From assembly GCA_036375715.1 (NCBI GenBank), contig DASVBS010000067.1, positions 1 to 47,334 of the forward strand: a stretch of 47,334 nt of DNA, written 5' to 3'. The position numbers were made by a program, and so were the translations under genes. The notes under the pieces were generated by a model. The model searched no databases and was not told where the DNA came from. It was given only the letters and a program-made list of their open reading frames with translations. Source of the stretch: Longimicrobiaceae bacterium (lineage in GTDB: Bacteria; Gemmatimonadota; Gemmatimonadetes; Longimicrobiales; Longimicrobiaceae). This document shows positions 33,619 through 41,834 of this stretch, one piece after another (the first letter of the stretch is position 1; each line of letters begins with the position of its first letter).

Positions 33619-36258
33619 TCAGGCGGTGTAAATTCCTGCGGTCTGCGGCCGCCCGGTCTCTAACGGATCGCCCGCTGCTCTGCGCAGCGTGTAAATGGTC
33701 AGCCCGTCGAGCGAGCGGGAAGGGCCGCCGGTGAGCACGCTCACTACGTACCCGACCACGACGCACACGATGATTCCCACGGCCGCGTAAAGGAAGAAGT
33801 GGACGGGAGTGTAAGTCCTCACCAGGTAAAGCACGACTGCGCTGGTGAGGGCGCCGACCAGGGCACCGGTCCCGTTCGCTCGCCGGGTGAAGATCCCCAG
33901 GACGAAGAGACCCGCAAGCCCTCCTCCGAAGAGGCCAAGCATCTCCAGGAACACGTCCCAGAGCGAGCCCACCTGCCAGGTGGCGAGCACTACTGCGCCT
34001 CCCGTGGCGATGACCCCCAGCAGCACCGACAACGAGCGCGCCAGCCATAGGCGCCGTGTGGCAGAGGATTCCGGCACGAAGCGGCGGTAGAAGTCGGTCA
34101 CGATCGCCGAGCTGACGCTGTTCACGCTGCTGCTCAGCGTGGACATGGCCGCCGCGAAGACGCCGGCGATCAGCAGGCCGGAGATTCCGGCCGGCAGCTC
34201 CTGCACGATGTAGTGCGGGAAGATGGTGTCGGTCGCCAGCGGAGGTGCCAGCCGCTCGGGGTGCTGCTTGTAGAAGACGTACAGCGCCGTGCCCAGGCCG
34301 AAGAAGATGAACGCCGCCGGGATCGTCAGCAGGGCGTTGGTCCAGATCGAGCGCGCCGCCCCGGCCTCGTCGCGCGTGGTGAGGTATCGCTGCACTACCG
34401 CCTGGTCCGCCGTGTAGGGGACCAGATTGCCCAGCAGGTTGCCGACGAGCACCACCCAGACCGCGGTGGTGGTGTAATCCCAACTCCAGGTGAAGGTGTG
34501 GAACTTACCGTTCTGAGCCGCCGTGGAGATCAGGCCGCCCAACCCTCCGTCCACGGCGGTGATCATCAGCACCAGGCTGAGGAGCGCACCCCCTACCAGC
34601 ACGACCACCTGCACCACGTCGGTCCATACCACCGCCTCGATCCCGCCCGCGGCGGTGTAGAGGGTGGTCACCAGCCCCATGAGCAGGATGGCCACGTAGA
34701 GGTCGAACCCGGTCGCCGCCGCGAGCGCCAGCGCCGGGAGCAGGATGACGATTGCCATCCGCCCGAGCTGGAGAAGGATGAAGGACAGGCTTCCGAACAG
34801 TCGCACGGGCAGGCTGAAGCGTCGCTCGAGGTACTCGTAGGCTGTCTTCACCCGCAGCCGGCGAAAGAAGGGCAGGTAGAGGAAGACGACGATCGGCGCG
34901 ACCAGCACGATGCTCGCCTGGCCCAGGATGTAGACCCAGTCGGTGTCGTACGCCTTGGCCGGGATGGCCATGAAGGTGATGGCGCTCAGCTGGGTGCCGA
35001 AGATGCTGAGTCCGGCCGCCCACGGCGGGATGCCTCTGCTCAGGAAGAAGTCGTCATCGCTCTTGCCGCGGCCGGCGAAGTAGAAGCCCATCCCCGCCAG
35101 CCCCACGAAGTATCCCGCCAGCACGAGATAGTCGAGCCCCCCGAAGCCAGCCTCTCGAGTGTCCGCAGGCCGCTGCGTAGCGGCGAGGATCACCGGCGTG
35201 CGCACGCCCGGCCGGATCTCGCCGCTGGGAATGACGATGCGTCCTCCCCACGCCACGGTCGGGGTATTGACGTGGGCCGCGGGCAGGCTGTCGCCCCGCA
35301 CCCAGGTGTTGGTGATCGTGTGATAGAGCAGCGCCTCCCGGCGAAATCCCGGGTGACGGTCACCCAACTCCTCCGTGCCACCGACCAGCGACCCATCGTT
35401 ACCGCCGAAAATCATCAAGTGCGAAGGTCCCAGGGGAATCGCGGGAGAGGGTGCGGCGGCCACCGGCCAGGGCAGGTCCGCCAGACGCTCCCACCCCTGG
35501 CCGGGCCGGTACCGATAGGCATCCGTGAGGAAATTGTACGAGATCCCGCCGGCGGCGTCGGAATGCGGCTCCACTCCGCTGAAGAGGTAGAAAGCGCCGT
35601 TCAGCGAAGCAGCCACCGCGTCGTACCGCGCCGGCCCCGGCCAGGGCTCCAGCCGGCGCCAACCCGCCGAGGGGTTGGTCAGGTCCAGGCTCCAGAAGGT
35701 GCGCTGCGCCACCGAGTCGCCAGGGGCACGCACGCCACCCGCGATGTACAGCACCTCTCCCACCCGCGCACCGCTCGCGAAGGCGACCGGCTCGGGGAGC
35801 GGCGGCAGACGCTCCTCCGCCACCACCCGCCCGTTCACCCACCTGAGCGAGAGAACATCGGCGAAGTGCTCCTCGGCGTTCCCGCCTCCCAGGCAGAGGA
35901 CCTCGTCCCCCACCGTGAAGGGTACCGCATACCCACGCGGCTGCGGCAGGGAGTCGCTCGTGTGCCACCTCAATTCCCCTCTGTCGGCGGAGGAGAGCGC
36001 CCAGGTGGCACGCGTCCACACCTTCGTGCCGCCGCTGAGCAGGGGCACGGGGAAGTGCGCTCCCCCCGCGACGACCAGGGCGCCGTTGGAGACTCCGGCG
36101 CACGGTCCGGCCACCCCGAGCGGTTCAGGTAGCTCCGCCAGCTGCTCCCAGCTGTACCACCCCCTGCTGGCGGGAGCGTCCTGGGCGCGCGCGTGATCGA
36201 CCGTGCTGCCGAGGCCGATCATCAACGCCATTACGGGGGCGGTGAAGAGAGGACGCAC
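33619..36258 (-). CDS. Kelch mutarotase-sodium/solute symporter fusion for sialic acid
   Basis: The 879-residue product joins two proteins. Residues 1-26 are a signal peptide. Residues about 35-365 form a kelch propeller with repeated glycine pairs (LVVAGGAHF, LCLGGGN, LYIAGG, MIFGGNDGS) and IPSGEIRPGVRTP (343-355), very like the end of NanM/YjhT N-acetylneuraminate mutarotases. Residues about 374-860 are a sodium:solute symporter with GLSIFGTQLSAITFMAIPA (416-434) and about 13 membrane segments. The kelch part would stay in the periplasm and convert alpha to beta sialic acid right at the importer mouth. The start is GTG, 4 bp after the susD stop. Kelch-SSS fusions exist in other phyla; here the operon supports sialic acid as substrate. 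Confidence 0.85.
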   Translation of the reverse strand: MRPLFTAPVMALMIGLGSTVDHARAQDAPASRGWYSWEQLAELPEPLGVAGPCAGVSNGALVVAGGAHFPVPLLSGGTKVWTRATWALSSADRGELRWHTSDSLPQPRGYAVPFTVGDEVLCLGGGNAEEHFADVLSLRWVNGRVVAEERLPPLPEPVAFASGARVGEVLYIAGGVRAPGDSVAQRTFWSLDLTNPSAGWRRLEPWPGPARYDAVAASLNGAFYLFSGVEPHSDAAGGISYNFLTDAYRYRPGQGWERLADLPWPVAAAPSPAIPLGPSHLMIFGGNDGSLVGGTEELGDRHPGFRREALLYHTITNTWVRGDSLPAAHVNTPTVAWGGRIVIPSGEIRPGVRTPVILAATQRPADTREAGFGGLDYLVLAGYFVGLAGMGFYFAGRGKSDDDFFLSRGIPPWAAGLSIFGTQLSAITFMAIPAKAYDTDWVYILGQASIVLVAPIVVFLYLPFFRRLRVKTAYEYLERRFSLPVRLFGSLSFILLQLGRMAIVILLPALALAAATGFDLYVAILLMGLVTTLYTAAGGIEAVVWTDVVQVVVLVGGALLSLVLMITAVDGGLGGLISTAAQNGKFHTFTWSWDYTTTAVWVVLVGNLLGNLVPYTADQAVVQRYLTTRDEAGAARSIWTNALLTIPAAFIFFGLGTALYVFYKQHPERLAPPLATDTIFPHYIVQELPAGISGLLIAGVFAAAMSTLSSSVNSVSSAIVTDFYRRFVPESSATRRLWLARSLSVLLGVIATGGAVVLATWQVGSLWDVFLEMLGLFGGGLAGLFVLGIFTRRANGTGALVGALTSAVVLYLVRTYTPVHFFLYAAVGIIVCVVVGYVVSVLTGGPSRSLDGLTIYTLRRAAGDPLETGRPQTAGIYTA

Positions 36259-36262
36259 GGGC

Positions 36263-37738
36263 TCAGTATCCGGGGTTCTGTTCCAGGCTCGAGTTGAGGC
36301 TCAACGTGCTCTGCGAGATCGGCCAGAGCAACAGGTGATCCTGGCCGGCCCGGTTCTGAAGGCTCGGGACGAGCTCGAACGCCTTGCCGAAGCGTACCAG
36401 ATCCCACCAGCGCTTCCCCTCGAAGGCGAGCTCCAGCAGCCGCTCCCGTAGGATGGCTGCGTCGTTCTCCTCCTGACTGCCGCTGGTGAACCGGTGCTGC
36501 TGGAAGGCGTCGCCGTACGCCCGCTCCCGGACCATGTTGATCTCCGTGGACGGATCCTGGCCCAGCCCGTTCCTCGCCTCGGCGATCATCAGCAGCACGT
36601 CGGCGTAGCGGTACAGGATGACATCGTCGAGGAAGCGCCGGGCGCCCGCCTCCACGAAGCCCCTGAACTTGGTGACCGCCGAGGCATAGAAGGTCGAGTC
36701 TCCGTTTTCGTCGAGCGTGTACAGCTCGGCGAAGGTGGCGTCCTTGCGCGCGTCATCCTCACTGAACTGATCGCGCAGTACCTGGGAGGGAGCCCACCGG
36801 TTCAGCCCGCCTCCCACGCCAATGAGCTCCCTGGATTCGGGATCGACGTTGACGGGGATCTGGTCGTCGCGCAGGTACATGGAGTTGGCATACATCTCCG
36901 CCGACTCCAGATCCTGGAAGCGGACCGCCATCAGGATCTCCGCGTTGCCCTTGTTCTCGTAGCGGAAGATGTCGTCGAAGTCCTCGAGCAGTGCCACGTC
37001 GGCGTCCTGGACCTGCTGCAGGGCCTGCAACGCGGTGTTCAGGTCCGCGGCACCCCCACCCCCCCGCTTCGCCGTCCACAGGTAGACGTCTCCCTTGAGC
37101 GCGTTCACCGCCGCGCGCGACCACTGGCAGCGGCAGTCAGTGAATCCGTCGTCGGGGAAGAGCGCCAGCGCCTGCTCGAGGTCCGCCTTGATGAGGTCGA
37201 AGACCTGGCTCACCTCCGCGCGCTCGCGGAAGGCGCTCTGCTGGTCGTATCCCTCCGTGGGCTCCGTGACGATCGGAACGCCTCCCCAGGTGCGGGCCAT
37301 GATGAAGTACACGTACGCCCGCATCGCATAGGCTTCCGCCAGGATCGCGTTCCTCTCGGCCTCGCTGCCGAACTCGACCTCGGGTACGTATTTGAGGATG
37401 AGGTTGGCGTCGTGGACGACGGTATAGAGTCGCAGCCAGTCGGGGCCGGCGCTGGTCGCGTCGAGGGTGTTCAGGAAGTAGCGCTCGCGCCCCTCGGAGG
37501 CCTGCAGCCCGTAGCTCAGCTCCTCGCTCCGCGCGCCTCCCCAGATGTAGAGGTTCTGGCTCGCCTGGTCGCGGAAGCGGGTGTACATGCCGTACAGCGC
37601 GCCCCGCGCGTCGTCGGAGGTCTTCCAGAATGAGTTGACGGTGATGATGCTGGTGGGATCCACGGCCAGTTCGTCCGTGCATCCCGCCGTGAGCAGAAGC
37701 CCGCAAGCCGCGAGTGCGGCAGTGATTGCGCGTTTCAT
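36263..37738 (-). CDS. SusD/RagB-family outer-membrane lipoprotein
   Basis: Starting at ATG 37738 behind CGGAGCC, this 491-residue protein has a lipoprotein signal (LLLTAGC, Cys 20) and the helical SusD fold. Typical features are VDPTSIITVNSFWKTSDDA near the N-terminus, AEAYAMRAYVYFIMARTWGG with TPR-like helices, and RRFLDDVILYRYADVLLM, followed by RERLLELAFEGKRWWDLVRF and a C-terminal LEQNPGY. It forms the lid over the SusC barrel and binds glycan or free sugar at the cell surface. Its position directly after susC and before the sialic-acid transporter makes it the likely equivalent of NanU. Sugar specificity is inferred from the operon, not from residues. Confidence 0.92.
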   Translation of the reverse strand: MKRAITAALAACGLLLTAGCTDELAVDPTSIITVNSFWKTSDDARGALYGMYTRFRDQASQNLYIWGGARSEELSYGLQASEGRERYFLNTLDATSAGPDWLRLYTVVHDANLILKYVPEVEFGSEAERNAILAEAYAMRAYVYFIMARTWGGVPIVTEPTEGYDQQSAFRERAEVSQVFDLIKADLEQALALFPDDGFTDCRCQWSRAAVNALKGDVYLWTAKRGGGGAADLNTALQALQQVQDADVALLEDFDDIFRYENKGNAEILMAVRFQDLESAEMYANSMYLRDDQIPVNVDPESRELIGVGGGLNRWAPSQVLRDQFSEDDARKDATFAELYTLDENGDSTFYASAVTKFRGFVEAGARRFLDDVILYRYADVLLMIAEARNGLGQDPSTEINMVRERAYGDAFQQHRFTSGSQEENDAAILRERLLELAFEGKRWWDLVRFGKAFELVPSLQNRAGQDHLLLWPISQSTLSLNSSLEQNPGY

Positions 37739-37776
37739 CGGATGGCTCCGTTCAGAAGCGGCTGGTAGACGGTGCA

Positions 37777-40700
37777 TCAGAACCCGAGGTCGAGACCGAT
37801 GGCGAGATTACGCGGCAGCGGATAGCGGCCGCTGTCGGTCCCGCCGTCCTCGGGCAGCAGCCCCTTGTAGGCGGTGAAGTAGTGCAGGTTGCTACCGGCC
37901 AGGTAGATGCGCGCGTAGTCGACGCCCAGTCGCTCGAACCAGCTCGCCGGGGGACGATAGCTGAGGGTCACCTCACGCAGGGCGAGGTAATCGCCCTTCT
38001 CGTAGTAGTAGGAGGTCCCTCGATTGTCGCGGAAGATATTGTTCTGCGCGAGCTGGTCGGCCCAGTAGTAGCGTGGGATGTCCGTTTTGTCGCCCGGCTT
38101 CTGCCAGGAGCGGAGCACCTCCTTGGACATGCCGATGTCGCCCTGGGTCTGGCCGTTGAGCGCCAGGAGGGTCTGGTTGAAGATCGTGTGGCCGGTGGCG
38201 AAGTCCATCCGCACCAGCAGGTCCAGGTCCCCGTAGCCGAGTTGGGTGCTGAACCCGCCCGTCCATTTCGGGAAGATGTTGCCCACGTAGACCTGGTCGC
38301 GGGTGTCGATGATGCCGTTCTGATCGAGGTCCGCGAAGATCGCGTCGCCGGCTCGCTTGTGCTTGTCCTCGCGGGGGACGAGCATGTCCAGCGGCCCGGC
38401 GGCGGCCTCCTCGTCGGTCGAGTAGACGCCGAGCTGCTTGTAGATGTACAGGTCTCCCAGCCGCCCGCCCTCCTGCAGGCCACCTCTCCACACGTAGTCG
38501 CCCACGTCCGGGTCGTAGACCAGGATCCCACCGATCCGGTTGCGCTCGTTCCCGTTGTCCGGCAGGCGCAGGATCTTGTTCTGATTGGTCGCGGCGTTGA
38601 AGGCGACCGACCAGCGTAGCGGCGCACCGGGCGGCAACACGTCCACGCTCGCCTCCACCTCGTAGCCGCGATTCTCCAGTGACCCCAGGTTGGTGAGGAT
38701 GCTGGAGAAGCCGGTGGACTGCGGCAGCGCCAGCGAGGTCAGCAGGTCGTCGGTGACGCGCCGGTAGTAGTCGAAGAGGACGGTGGCGCGGTCGTCGAAG
38801 AGCCCCAAGTCGAAGCCGACGTCGAAGGTCCGTGAGCGCTCCCAGCGCAGCTCCGGGTTGGCCATCCGGTTGTTCAGGATGGCGGCGTTGCCCGCGTACC
38901 TGGAGCCGACGTCGTACTCGCCCTGCGCGTGGAAATCGGAGAGGCCGCTGATGTTGCCGCTCGTGCCGTAGCTGGCCCGCAGCTTCAGCGTGGAGAAGGC
39001 GGGCGGCAGGTTCGCCCAGAAGCTCTCCTGGTGCAGGTTCCAGCCGGCCGAGATTCCGGGGAAGAATCCCCAGCGGTTGCTCTCTCCCAGGTTGGACGCA
39101 CCGTCGTAGCGGGCGGTGAGGGAGAGCAGGTACTTCTGCGCAAAGTCGTAGTTGAGACGTCCGAAGAAGCCGATGATGACCTGGTCCGTCGCCGTGCTGG
39201 AGACGGAGGTCGGCTCGGAGGAGGCGTTCAGCGTCGGGATCAGGTCGGTGGAGGCGCCGCGGCCGGCGGCGGAGAGGCCATACAGCTTGCGATCGTAGTA
39301 AGAGGCGCCCCCCTTGATCTCGACATTATGACTGTCGCCGAACAGGTGATCGAAGGTGAGGACCGCGTCTGCCTGCCGCTGCCAGTGCGTGCTGTGCGAC
39401 GCCGAGGCATCGCGCGAGTCGACGAACTGCGTGGGCGTGTTGAAGTAGGACATCTGGAAGCGGTTGTCGATGCCCTTGGTGGTGTAGAGCGCCACGGAGG
39501 GCTCGAGCGAGAGGCCCGGTACGATGTCCCAGATGCCCCGCAGACCCAGGCTGAAGCGGTCGAAGCTGTTCTTCGCCTTGGTCCGGCCCAGGTGGTACAG
39601 CGGGTTGCCGATGCTACGGTTCTGACCCGGCGCGAGGGTGCCGTCCTCATAGTACAGCTTGGCGGTGGGCGGCAGCGCCAGCGCGCGCTGGAAGATCTCG
39701 AAGTCGCTGAAGACGCGGTTATCACTCGAGTTGCTGAACCCCAGGTCGCCGTAGAGGGTGAGGTTGTCACGGGCGCGGACCCGCCCGCCCATGTCGAGGG
39801 TGAGGCGCTCGTACCCGGTGGTGATCGCCACCCCTTCATCCTTCAGGTAACCCACCCCGAAGTTGTATCCCACGCTCTCGGTCCCGCCGGCGACGGAGAG
39901 GTAGTGGTTCTGGGTCAGGGCGTCCTGGAAGAGCACGTCCTGCCAGTCCGTCTCCTTGAAGATGATGGTCTTCGAGGGGTCGAGCGGGTCGGGCATGCTC
40001 TCCCACCCCTCGTTCAGCTTGTGCTCGTTCTCGGGGGTGAGATACTGGGGAGTGAAGGCGGTGCGGTTACTCAGGTCGTTGCCGACGCCGGAGCCCGTAG
40101 GCAGGTCGAGCCGCGAGCGCCGCGAGGGATCCAGCTCCGCGGTCGCCGCGATGCCCAGGCGGTTGAAGTAGATGTAGTCGCGGGCGGAGGCGAGCGGCAG
40201 ACGCTTCGCCAGTCCCGAGAACTGGAAGCTGGTCGAGTAGTTGATGCTCGGCTCGCCCTGGCCCTGCTTGGTCGTGACGATCACCACGCCGTTGGAGGCG
40301 CGGGCGCCGTAGATGGCGGTCGCCGCGGCGTCCTTGAGCACCTGGACGCTCTCGATGTCCAGCGGATTGAGGTCGTTGATGTTCGGCCGGATGATCCCGT
40401 CGACGATGTAGAGGGGAGTCGATCCGTTGGGGTTGTTGATGGAGGTGCCGCCGCGCAGGACGATGCGGGGTGCCTCTCCCGGCTGCCCGGTGGTGGACTG
40501 CACACGCAGCCCAGGGATCGTGCCCTTCAGTGCCGACGCGGGTGTGGCGTAAGGGATGTTCCGCAGCGTGGTGGTATCCAGCTTGGAGACCGAGGTGGTC
40601 AAGGTCGCGCGGCTCTGTTCACCGTAACCGACCACCACCAGTTCCTCGAGCTGGGTGACGTGGGGTGCCAGCACCACCTGCAGCATGGTGCGGCCTTCCA

Positions 40701-40959
40701 GGGCGACCGACTGCTCCTGGTAGCCGACGCGACGGAAGACCAGCGTGGCGTCGGGCGCCGTAGTGAGGCTGAAACGGCCCAGACTGTCAGTCAGAGCGGT
40801 GGTGGCGGTTCCCTGAACCGTGATGGTGACCTCGGCAAGGGGCTCGCCGGTCGCGGCTGACGTTACCGTTCCGGCGACGTTCTGCTGTGCCCGCGCCGGC
40901 AGCACGAGGGTGAGGAGCAGTACCGGCACCGGGCACGTCGCACGAAGCAGAGCTCTCAT
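37777..40959 (-). CDS. SusC/RagA-family TonB-dependent receptor
   Basis: The 1060-residue product has a signal peptide to about residue 25 (ARAQQ), a carboxypeptidase-regulatory-like domain (about 27-100), a plug with the SusC signature SVQVLKDAAATAIYGARASN (about 203-222), and a beta barrel ending in the aromatic terminus GLDLGF. GGAGG precedes the ATG. It imports a sugar over the outer membrane together with SusD, using TonB. As the first gene of the sialic-acid operon it is the likely NanO equivalent. A palindromic site, ATGT-N3-ACAT, lies 73 bp upstream and is shared with the neighbouring regulator promoter. Confidence 0.93.
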   Translation of the reverse strand: MRALLRATCPVPVLLLTLVLPARAQQNVAGTVTSAATGEPLAEVTITVQGTATTALTDSLGRFSLTTAPDATLVFRRVGYQEQSVALEGRTMLQVVLAPHVTQLEELVVVGYGEQSRATLTTSVSKLDTTTLRNIPYATPASALKGTIPGLRVQSTTGQPGEAPRIVLRGGTSINNPNGSTPLYIVDGIIRPNINDLNPLDIESVQVLKDAAATAIYGARASNGVVIVTTKQGQGEPSINYSTSFQFSGLAKRLPLASARDYIYFNRLGIAATAELDPSRRSRLDLPTGSGVGNDLSNRTAFTPQYLTPENEHKLNEGWESMPDPLDPSKTIIFKETDWQDVLFQDALTQNHYLSVAGGTESVGYNFGVGYLKDEGVAITTGYERLTLDMGGRVRARDNLTLYGDLGFSNSSDNRVFSDFEIFQRALALPPTAKLYYEDGTLAPGQNRSIGNPLYHLGRTKAKNSFDRFSLGLRGIWDIVPGLSLEPSVALYTTKGIDNRFQMSYFNTPTQFVDSRDASASHSTHWQRQADAVLTFDHLFGDSHNVEIKGGASYYDRKLYGLSAAGRGASTDLIPTLNASSEPTSVSSTATDQVIIGFFGRLNYDFAQKYLLSLTARYDGASNLGESNRWGFFPGISAGWNLHQESFWANLPPAFSTLKLRASYGTSGNISGLSDFHAQGEYDVGSRYAGNAAILNNRMANPELRWERSRTFDVGFDLGLFDDRATVLFDYYRRVTDDLLTSLALPQSTGFSSILTNLGSLENRGYEVEASVDVLPPGAPLRWSVAFNAATNQNKILRLPDNGNERNRIGGILVYDPDVGDYVWRGGLQEGGRLGDLYIYKQLGVYSTDEEAAAGPLDMLVPREDKHKRAGDAIFADLDQNGIIDTRDQVYVGNIFPKWTGGFSTQLGYGDLDLLVRMDFATGHTIFNQTLLALNGQTQGDIGMSKEVLRSWQKPGDKTDIPRYYWADQLAQNNIFRDNRGTSYYYEKGDYLALREVTLSYRPPASWFERLGVDYARIYLAGSNLHYFTAYKGLLPEDGGTDSGRYPLPRNLAIGLDLGF

Positions 40960-41031
40960 AGTCGACCTCCGCTGAGCATCTCCCGGGAGACCAGGAGAGG
41001 GAGAGTGAATGGACGACCGAATTCAGTGCAT

Positions 41032-41044
41032 TATGTCCAACATA
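41032..41044. promoter_or_regulatory. Candidate GntR operator in the susC promoter
   Basis: TATGTCCAACATA is an inverted repeat with the core ATGT-N3-ACAT, which contains the GT-N3-AC centre known for FadR-type GntR regulators. It sits 73 bp before the susC ATG, inside an AT-rich patch (TTATGTCCAACATATAATAC) that probably also holds the promoter -10 region, so binding would block transcription. The same core recurs at 41822-41832. Confidence 0.68.
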
Positions 41045-41083
41045 TAATACGCCTGAGGGCGCTGGCGTCCCGATTTGAGGCGC

Positions 41084-41785
41084 TCAGAGCACCCGCCGAA
41101 AGTGGTTCTCCAGGTGTATCCGCATTCCCTCGCGGAAGCGCTCGGGGGAGCCGCTGCGAAGGATCTCCACCAGCTCGTGGTGGGTGACGAAAGGGGCGTC
41201 CGCCGGGCCGGGTTGCTCCAGCATGCCGCTGCGATGGACATAGCCGAAGACTGGCAGCAGCAGCGATTGAAAGCGTTGCAGTGTGCGGTTGCCTGAGATC
41301 TCGTAGAGCTTACCGTGGAAGCGGACCTCGAACTCCTGGTCGAAGACCGCGCTCGAGCCCTCCTTTTCCTCCGCGACGATGTTTTCGAGCTCCTCCAGCT
41401 GCGCGGGGGTCATGCGCGCGAACAGGAAGTCGGCCATGCCGACCTCGAGCACCAGGCGGATCTCGAAGATGTCGCGCAGCGTGTCCTCGTCGAGGATCTG
41501 CGGGTGGAGCATGCGCTCCAGCGGCGTGAGCACGTCCGGATGGGTGATGACGCTGCCCTTGCGCTTCACCGATTCGACCAGTCCTATGGCGCGGAGCCGC
41601 GTGAGCGCTTCGCGCACCACCGTGCGGCTGACGCCGAAGGCCTCGGCGAGCTCGACCTCCTTGGGCAGCGGATCCCCCGGCTTGAGGTCGTTGCTGGCGA
41701 GGAGCTTCAGGAGCGCCAGCTCCACCTCGTCCACCCGCGAGAGGTTGGCGAGCGGCTTGATGCGATCGCGAAGGGAAGGCGGCAT
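41084..41785 (-). CDS. FadR-type GntR transcriptional regulator, candidate sialic-acid repressor
   Basis: The 233-residue protein has an N-terminal winged helix-turn-helix (about 18-80; ELAEAFGVSRTVVREALTRL, 45-64) and a C-terminal all-helical FCD ligand-binding domain (about 105-228) with D149, H157, H203 and H224 placed to bind a metal. This is the architecture of NanR and other FadR-family sugar-acid regulators. It sits directly upstream of susC in the same direction and is flanked on both sides by the inverted repeat ATGT-N3-ACAT, so it probably represses itself, the sialic-acid operon and the divergent dehydrogenase. The effector is presumably sialic acid or ManNAc. The ATG has no clear ribosome-binding site. 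Confidence 0.9.
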   Translation of the reverse strand: MPPSLRDRIKPLANLSRVDEVELALLKLLASNDLKPGDPLPKEVELAEAFGVSRTVVREALTRLRAIGLVESVKRKGSVITHPDVLTPLERMLHPQILDEDTLRDIFEIRLVLEVGMADFLFARMTPAQLEELENIVAEEKEGSSAVFDQEFEVRFHGKLYEISGNRTLQRFQSLLLPVFGYVHRSGMLEQPGPADAPFVTHHELVEILRSGSPERFREGMRIHLENHFRRVL

Positions 41786-41819
41786 GCGGCCAGACGAATG
41801 GTGCTCAGAAAGGAGTGCG

Positions 41820-41834
41820 TTATGTACTACATAA
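41820..41834. promoter_or_regulatory. Candidate GntR operator overlapping a start codon
   Basis: TTATGTACTACATAA is a perfect 7-1-7 palindrome with the core ATGT-ACT-ACAT, matching the susC site, and both are followed on the plus strand by AATACGC. It lies 35 bp upstream of the gntR ATG, and its fourth quarter aside, the left half contains the ATG (41822-41824) of the divergent PQQ dehydrogenase. Binding would therefore cover the regulator promoter and the dehydrogenase initiation region. Confidence 0.7.

Noticed and set aside
34213-36132. A 639-codon open frame on the plus strand, antisense to the kelch-symporter gene
   Set aside because: It has a Gln/His/Arg-rich composition with no motif or ribosome-binding site; the opposite strand carries two recognisable domains.
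38929-40860. A 643-codon open frame on the plus strand, antisense to susC
   Set aside because: The product is Val/Gly/Arg-rich with no domain. It mirrors the codon bias of the real SusC gene, as is common in GC-rich DNA, while the minus strand encodes a complete receptor.
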